DNA of 64,000 bases from Micromonospora marina (GTDB taxonomy: Bacteria > Actinomycetota > Actinomycetes > Mycobacteriales > Micromonosporaceae): positions 124,001 through 188,000 of the forward strand of contig NZ_FMCV01000002.1 in NCBI RefSeq assembly GCF_900091565.1, read 5' to 3'. The notes beneath the pieces are model-generated. The model did not search any database and was not told where the DNA came from. It was given only the letters and a program-made list of their open reading frames with translations. This document shows positions 59,664-64,000 of this stretch, one piece after another. Within the stretch, counting starts at the first letter, position 1; every line of letters begins with the position of its first letter. A program made the position numbers and the translations under genes.

Positions 59664-60593
59664 TCAGGGCGTGGTGGTCGTCGCCGGGGCGGATCCGGGG
59701 GTGGTCGGGCCGCTCGTCGGCGGAGCGGGTACCGCCACCACGATGGTGACCCGGTCGTCCTCACCCACCGGATAACCGGCCTCGGGATCGGTGGAGATCA
59801 CCGTACCGGCCGGCCGGTCCGACGCCCGCCGCTGCACCCGGTAGTCCAGGTCCAGCCGGTCGAGCGACGCCCGGGCTGCCGCCTCCGGCAATCCCACCAG
59901 CGGCGGCATCGGCACCTCGACCGGCGCGGTCGTGGCCGGCGGCGTACTCGGCGGTGAACCGCTCGGCGCGGCACTGGTCGGGGCGGCGGTCGTCGGGGCG
60001 GCGCTCGTCTGGGCCGAGATGCTCGGAACCGGCGGCCCCGGATCGGAGTTCCGGTCGGCGGCACGCAGTGCCAGCCACACCCCCACCCCGATCAGCCCGA
60101 GCAGGAGCAGCGCCAGGACGCCGAGCAGGATCGGCATCCACCAGCGGCGCCCGGCCTGCTCGTCGCCGTACCACTCGCTGCCGGGCTCGGGATAGCCCGC
60201 CGGCCGTGGTGGCGGCACCCCGGCCCGGCCGGACCAGGCGCCCACCGGTTCCTGCGGGGCGGTCGCGTCGAGCGGACGACGCGGTCCGCCCTGCCCGCTC
60301 TGCCCGCTCTGCCCGCTCTGCCCGCCCTGTCCCGCCGGTCCGCCGGGCAACGGGCGGGTGGCGTCGCCCGCGTTCCGCGGCATCGCACGGGTCGCGTCCG
60401 CGTCCTCCCCGGCAGCGCCACGCGGCATCGCACGGGTGGCGTCCGCGTCCGGCTCGGGGGGTAGCGTTCGGGACGGGTCGGCGTCCCTCCCGGACGCGTC
60501 CCGCGGCATCGCGCGGGTGGCGTCGGCATCCTGGGGCAGCGCCCGGGTGGCGTCCGCGTCACCGGCGGGTGGTTCCTGACGGTCGTCGCTCAT
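59664..60593 (-). CDS. Single-pass membrane protein with DADATRAMP repeats and one PASTA domain
   Basis: ATG 60593 has AAAGGA at 6 bases. The 309-residue protein has a cytoplasmic N-terminus with five or six copies of (D)ADATRA(M/L)P, GQSGQSGQSGQ, a transmembrane helix (WWMPILLGVLALLLLGLIGV, ~residues 152-175), a Thr/Ser/Pro stalk and a C-terminal PASTA domain (VPMPPLVGLPEAAARASLDR ... DPEAGYPVGEDDRVTIVV). The repeats place Thr after acidic residues, a pattern like PknB substrates and FHA ligands, so it may be a peptidoglycan-sensing partner of the kinase cluster 7 kb away. This is inference. Confidence 0.82.
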   Translation of the reverse strand: MSDDRQEPPAGDADATRALPQDADATRAMPRDASGRDADPSRTLPPEPDADATRAMPRGAAGEDADATRAMPRNAGDATRPLPGGPAGQGGQSGQSGQSGQGGPRRPLDATAPQEPVGAWSGRAGVPPPRPAGYPEPGSEWYGDEQAGRRWWMPILLGVLALLLLGLIGVGVWLALRAADRNSDPGPPVPSISAQTSAAPTTAAPTSAAPSGSPPSTPPATTAPVEVPMPPLVGLPEAAARASLDRLDLDYRVQRRASDRPAGTVISTDPEAGYPVGEDDRVTIVVAVPAPPTSGPTTPGSAPATTTTP

Positions 60594-60781
60594 GGCACGT
60601 CCTTTCCCCACCGGGACGGGGCGCACGGCCCTCGATCGTCCACCGTAGCGGTCCCCGGCGACACCGGCTGGGATCAGCGCGCCGCGCTCGTCGGGGAGTC
60701 GGTGGCGTGGACGCCTTGTCGCCGCAGGTCAGCGCCCAGACCCCGAGCCCTGTTGGGTTGCCGGGGGAGGCTTCTTCGACA

Positions 60782-60840
60782 GTGATCAAGGGGTTTGTGT
60801 CCTCGCCGACGCGGGGAGTTACCGCAAACTCCTTGATCAC
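60782..60840. repeat. Intergenic palindromic repeat, TGATCAAGGAGTTTG type
   Basis: The arms 60782-60798 and 60824-60840 (GCAAACTCCTTGATCAC) pair over 17 positions with one mismatch. It lies in the 399-base gap between two divergent genes (60594-60992), which otherwise has only promoter-type sequence. I recall the same palindrome type elsewhere in Micromonospora. Confidence 0.85.
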
Positions 60841-60992
60841 CGGGCCGGCGCGGGCTCGGCGAACCACGGTGACAGTGGTGCCACGCTTCACCGGGGTGCC
60901 GGGGGTCGGTGAGGCGCATCCGTTGCTGCGGAACGGTCACGGCCCGCCGTCACGACTCGCCGCGCCGACCTCGGGACGTTACGCTCCCCGGC

Positions 60993-62471
60993 ATGGTCAG
61001 ACGAGGCTGGGGAGGATCGACAGCCGCCGCGCTCGGCGTCGCCGCCGGGGCGGGCGCCGCACAGCTCGGTTTCGGGTACGGGCTGGGCATCATCAACTGG
61101 GCCCCGGCCGGCGCGGTACGGGCCGAGGCGTCCTGGGTGGCGAGCCTCGCCTGGGCGACCTGGATCGCGGCGACATCGGTCATCGTCGGTGCGGTCTGCG
61201 CCCAGCGCCTGCGCGGTAGCGACGACGAGCCGCGGCGCGCACTGCCCCGCCTGGGCCTGGCGCTCGCCGCGGGTGCCGGCGCGATCGTCACCGTCCTGCT
61301 GGTGGCGGTTCCGGCGCGGGCGGCCCGGGTGCCGGACATCTCCGCGCCGCAGGCCGTGGCCGCCGCGTACGCGGGCGCGGGGCTGCTGCTCGGCGTGCTG
61401 CTCGCCGTGTGGGCACTGCACACCCGTGCCGCCGCCACCAACCTGATCGCCACCACCGGCTGGCTCTGGCTGCTCGCCGTGGTCTCGGTGGTCGACGGGG
61501 TGGTCGCCGGCCGTGGGCTGACCACCGCCCAGCTCGGCATCTGGCAGATCAGCGCGGACCGTGGCGCGTTCTGGATCCGGGACTACTTCTACTGGCCCGG
61601 TGCGCTGCTGTCGGTGCTCTCCGCCGTGGTGATCGGCCTGGTGGCGGCCCGGCGAGCCGCACGCGCGCCGGAAATCCGGGTGGGCGCCGCGGCCTCCGGG
61701 GCGGCCGGACCGCTGCTCGTCGCACTGGCGTACCTGTTGGCCGTGCCGCGCCTCGCCGGAATCGCCGCGGAGCAGTTGTCGGCCCACCTGATCGCCCCGT
61801 ACGCGGTGATCGCCGGCGTCAGCGGCTCGATGGTGATGGCCGCGCTGGCCCAGCGTGCCGAGCGCCGTAGCGCCGAGCGGGTGACGCTGCCACGGCAGCG
61901 CACCGGCGAGCCGGACGCGATCAGCGGGGAGGCCGTCCCGAACCCCGCAGACCCGAACCCCGCTGACCCGGCCGAACCGGGCGGGCCGTCGCCGTCTGGT
62001 CTCTCGACGTCAGACACGCGCCGGTCGGCCTCGTTGCCGTCGGCTGCCTCGGGCGCGCCGGCGGCGGGCCGGCCGGGATCGACCCCCTCGGACACGGCGA
62101 CCGGACCGGCGGCGGGCCGGCCGGGATCGACCCCCTCGGACGCGAAGACCGGGACGGCGCCGGACTCGTCGGCCAGATCCCGCCGAGGTGCGGCAGTGGA
62201 GGACGGAGTGGGTGCGGCATCCGGAGCGACGGAGACGGGCCGGGGCCGGGCCGCCCGGTCCGCCGGCGGCCGCCGCGGCCAGGCCGTGCCACCTCAGCGG
62301 CAGCCCGAGGCATCCGCACAGGTCGTACCGGCTGGCCCGGGGGACGAGGGGTCGAACATCGAGGAGCCGGACTCGAAGGGAACGGCGGCGGCACCTCAGG
62401 ACTCCCCGGCCACGCCGTCAGGCCGGACCGACCCGCCGACCACCGAGAGCACCCGCCGTCGAGGCCGCTGA
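60993..62471 (+). CDS. Polytopic membrane protein with disordered C-terminal tail
   Basis: ATG 60993 gives 492 residues. Residues ~1-290 hold about eight hydrophobic helices (GVAAGAGAAQLGFGYGLGII, LALAAGAGAIVTVLLVAVPA, YAGAGLLLGVLLAVWAL, and others). Residues ~300-492 are Pro/Ser/Ala/Arg-rich with two copies of AAGRPGSTPSD. I do not recognise the family. A cytoplasmic disordered tail on a multi-pass protein recurs in this genome. Function unknown. Confidence 0.75.
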   Translation: MVRRGWGGSTAAALGVAAGAGAAQLGFGYGLGIINWAPAGAVRAEASWVASLAWATWIAATSVIVGAVCAQRLRGSDDEPRRALPRLGLALAAGAGAIVTVLLVAVPARAARVPDISAPQAVAAAYAGAGLLLGVLLAVWALHTRAAATNLIATTGWLWLLAVVSVVDGVVAGRGLTTAQLGIWQISADRGAFWIRDYFYWPGALLSVLSAVVIGLVAARRAARAPEIRVGAAASGAAGPLLVALAYLLAVPRLAGIAAEQLSAHLIAPYAVIAGVSGSMVMAALAQRAERRSAERVTLPRQRTGEPDAISGEAVPNPADPNPADPAEPGGPSPSGLSTSDTRRSASLPSAASGAPAAGRPGSTPSDTATGPAAGRPGSTPSDAKTGTAPDSSARSRRGAAVEDGVGAASGATETGRGRAARSAGGRRGQAVPPQRQPEASAQVVPAGPGDEGSNIEEPDSKGTAAAPQDSPATPSGRTDPPTTESTRRRGR

Positions 62472-62525
62472 GCAGACCCGCCGAGACCCTATGCGCGATC
62501 TTGGAGTCGGGGAAGGGGAGCAGGG

Positions 62526-64000
62526 TCAGTCGACGGGCCAGGTGTGGACCGGCTCGTTGCCGCGCTGCAGCTCGGCGTACCGCTGGACCATGTGGTGCAG
62601 CGCGGCCTCCCGGTCCAGGCCCCGGTTCCGCTCGGCCGTCCACACCGTCTCGGTCTGCCAGACCGCACCGTTGCGGCCGGTACGGCAGCGGCCCTCGATG
62701 ACGCCGAGCAGGCGGTCCCGCTCGGCCGGGGCGACACCGAACCGGTCCAGGCCCTCCGCGGCCACCGGCAGCAGCGTGTCCAGCACGAGCGTGGTCACCG
62801 GCACGTCCCCGAGCCGGGGCCAGTGCAGGACCGCCTCGATGCCGCGCCGGGCCGCGGCGTGGAAGTTCTCCTCCGCCGAGCTGAACGTCAACTGGCTCCA
62901 GATCGGGCGGTCCGACTCGGCGAGGCCGCGGGCCAGCCCGAAGTAGAACGCGGCGTTGGCGAGCATGTCCACCACTGTCGGGCCGGCGGGCAGCACCCGG
63001 TTCTCCACCCGCAGGTGCGGGCGGTCGTTCATGATGTCGTAGACCGGCCGGTTCCAGCGGTAGACGGTGCCGTTGTGCAGCCGCAGCTCACCGAGCTGGG
63101 GCACGCCACCGGCGTGCAGCACCTCGACCGGGTCCTCCTCCTCGCAGATGGGCAGCAGCGGCGGGAAGTAGCGGACGTTCTCCTCGAACAGGTCGAAGAT
63201 CGAGGTGATCCACCGTTCACCGAACCACACCCGGGGGCGTACGCCCTGGGCCTTCAGCTCGTCCGGGCGGGTGTCGGTGGCCTGCTGGAACAGCGCGATC
63301 CGGGTCTCCGCCCAGAGTTGCCGGCCGTAGAGGAACGGCGAGTTGGCGCCGATGGCGACCTGCACGCCGGCGATCGCCTGGGACGCGTTCCAGTAGTCGG
63401 CGAAGCTGTCCGGCGCGACCTGGAGGTGGAACTGGAGGCTGGTGCAGGCGGCCTCCGGCGCGATCGAGTCGGTGTGCGTCCGCAGCCGTTCGACACCGTT
63501 GATGTCCAGTTCGATGTCCTCGCCGCGGGCGCCGACGATCTGGTCGTTGAGGACGCGGTACCGCTCGTTGGTGGAGAGGTTGTCGGCGACCAGGTGGCGT
63601 TCGGTGAGCGTGGGCAGGATGCCGACCATCATGATCGTCGCATCGGACTTGGCGGCCCGCTCGTCGGCGCGGCTGAGGCTGCTGCGCAGGTCCTGCTCGT
63701 AGTCGGCGAAGCCGCTGCCCTCGATCAGCCGGGGTGAGGCGTTCAGTTCGAGGTTGAACTGCCCCAGTTCGGTCTGGAACAGCGGGTCGGCGATGTCGGC
63801 CAGGATCTGATCGTTGCGCATGGCCGGTTCGGCGGCGGCGTCGATCAGGTTCAGCTCGATCTCCAGCCCGGTCATCGGACGGTCGGCGTCGAAGCCGAAG
63901 TCGTCGAGCATCAGCGCGAAGACGTCCAGGCACCGCCGGACCTTCTGCCGGTAGCGGACCCGATCCTCGCGGGAGAAGGCGCCCTGCTCGACGTCTCTGC
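62526..64000 (-). CDS. Glutamate-cysteine ligase family 2 (GCS2) carboxylate-amine ligase, start just outside window
   Basis: The frame is open to the window edge; the last visible codons read RDVEQGAFSREDRVRYRQ, which looks like the family N-terminus, so only a few residues are missing. The ~490-residue protein has MTGLEIELNLID (Glu ligands of the ATP/Mg site), FNLELNASPR, ACTSLQFHLQV, RPHLRVENRVLPAGPTVVD and a C-terminal HMVQRYAEL. GCS2 proteins join an amino acid to glutamate with ATP; some serve ergothioneine or glutathione-like pathways, but the product here is not known. Confidence 0.88.
   Translation of the reverse strand, partial: RDVEQGAFSREDRVRYRQKVRRCLDVFALMLDDFGFDADRPMTGLEIELNLIDAAAEPAMRNDQILADIADPLFQTELGQFNLELNASPRLIEGSGFADYEQDLRSSLSRADERAAKSDATIMMVGILPTLTERHLVADNLSTNERYRVLNDQIVGARGEDIELDINGVERLRTHTDSIAPEAACTSLQFHLQVAPDSFADYWNASQAIAGVQVAIGANSPFLYGRQLWAETRIALFQQATDTRPDELKAQGVRPRVWFGERWITSIFDLFEENVRYFPPLLPICEEEDPVEVLHAGGVPQLGELRLHNGTVYRWNRPVYDIMNDRPHLRVENRVLPAGPTVVDMLANAAFYFGLARGLAESDRPIWSQLTFSSAEENFHAAARRGIEAVLHWPRLGDVPVTTLVLDTLLPVAAEGLDRFGVAPAERDRLLGVIEGRCRTGRNGAVWQTETVWTAERNRGLDREAALHHMVQRYAELQRGNEPVHTWPVD

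Overview
The window is high-GC, gene-dense DNA from an actinomycete, most likely Micromonospora or a close relative in Micromonosporaceae. The grounds are the cell-division/Ser-Thr kinase cluster in the mycobacterial/actinobacterial order (crgA, sortase E, pabA, pknB, pknA, pbpA, rodA, pstP, fhaB, fhaA), F420-dependent and DUF6458/DUF397/LppU-type proteins, frequent GTG starts with GGAGG-type ribosome binding sites, GTGA/ATGA stop-start overlaps, and short intergenic palindromic repeats that I recall as common in Micromonospora. No phage, transposase, CRISPR array or biosynthetic cluster is visible.

Layout. 1-8.3 kb: a membrane GTPase, an unknown 408-aa protein, a Pro/Ser-rich membrane protein, then a three-gene 2-oxo acid dehydrogenase operon (E1alpha, E1beta, E2) and a 45-aa orphan protein. 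8.6-17 kb: a large repetitive LppU-like membrane protein, an NHL-thioredoxin, the 5-oxoprolinase operon pxpBCA, a HlyIII protein, and a DUF6458/SixA pair. 17-31 kb: HxlR with a divergent aldo/keto reductase, a second DUF6458 gene, a long acyl-CoA dehydrogenase, a PP2C-type phosphatase, an RlpA-like protein, and a run of small enzymes and regulators (PRTase, ASCH, LLM oxidoreductase, MerR-PP2C fusion, NUDIX, LysR, VOC, GNAT, esterase, AraC), with gene relics between them. 31-41 kb: tRNA-Gly(CCC), a secreted M43 metalloprotease, a PNPOx-like protein, dcd interrupted by an intein, two NlpC/P60 endopeptidases (one behind a c-di-AMP riboswitch), a decayed DUF21/CBS gene, and the membrane Fe-S oxidoreductase EtfD. 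40.5-53.5 kb: the cell-wall growth and signalling cluster. 53.7-64 kb: tRNA-Leu(CAG), an epimerase-glycosyltransferase pair, an XRE-DUF397 pair, several membrane proteins, a PASTA protein, and the start-proximal end of a GCS2-type carboxylate-amine ligase.

How the genes work together. PknA/PknB, PstP and the two FHA proteins form a phospho-signalling circuit around the RodA-PbpA peptidoglycan synthase; CrgA, sortase E and the two NlpC/P60 hydrolases act on the same envelope. The acyl-CoA dehydrogenase and EtfD, 19 kb apart, share an almost identical 16-bp palindrome just upstream of their starts, which suggests one fatty-acid-degradation regulator controls both.

The most interesting items are a 346-aa class 3 intein (W-C-T signature, Ala1) with a LAGLIDADG endonuclease, inserted exactly before the catalytic Ser of dCTP deaminase, behind a near-consensus LexA box; a 52-bp repeat found twice, each time exactly filling the gap between convergent genes; the shared acyl-CoA dehydrogenase/etfD operator; and several gene fossils visible only in frames that standard ORF calling misses. 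All calls come from reading the sequence; no database search was run.
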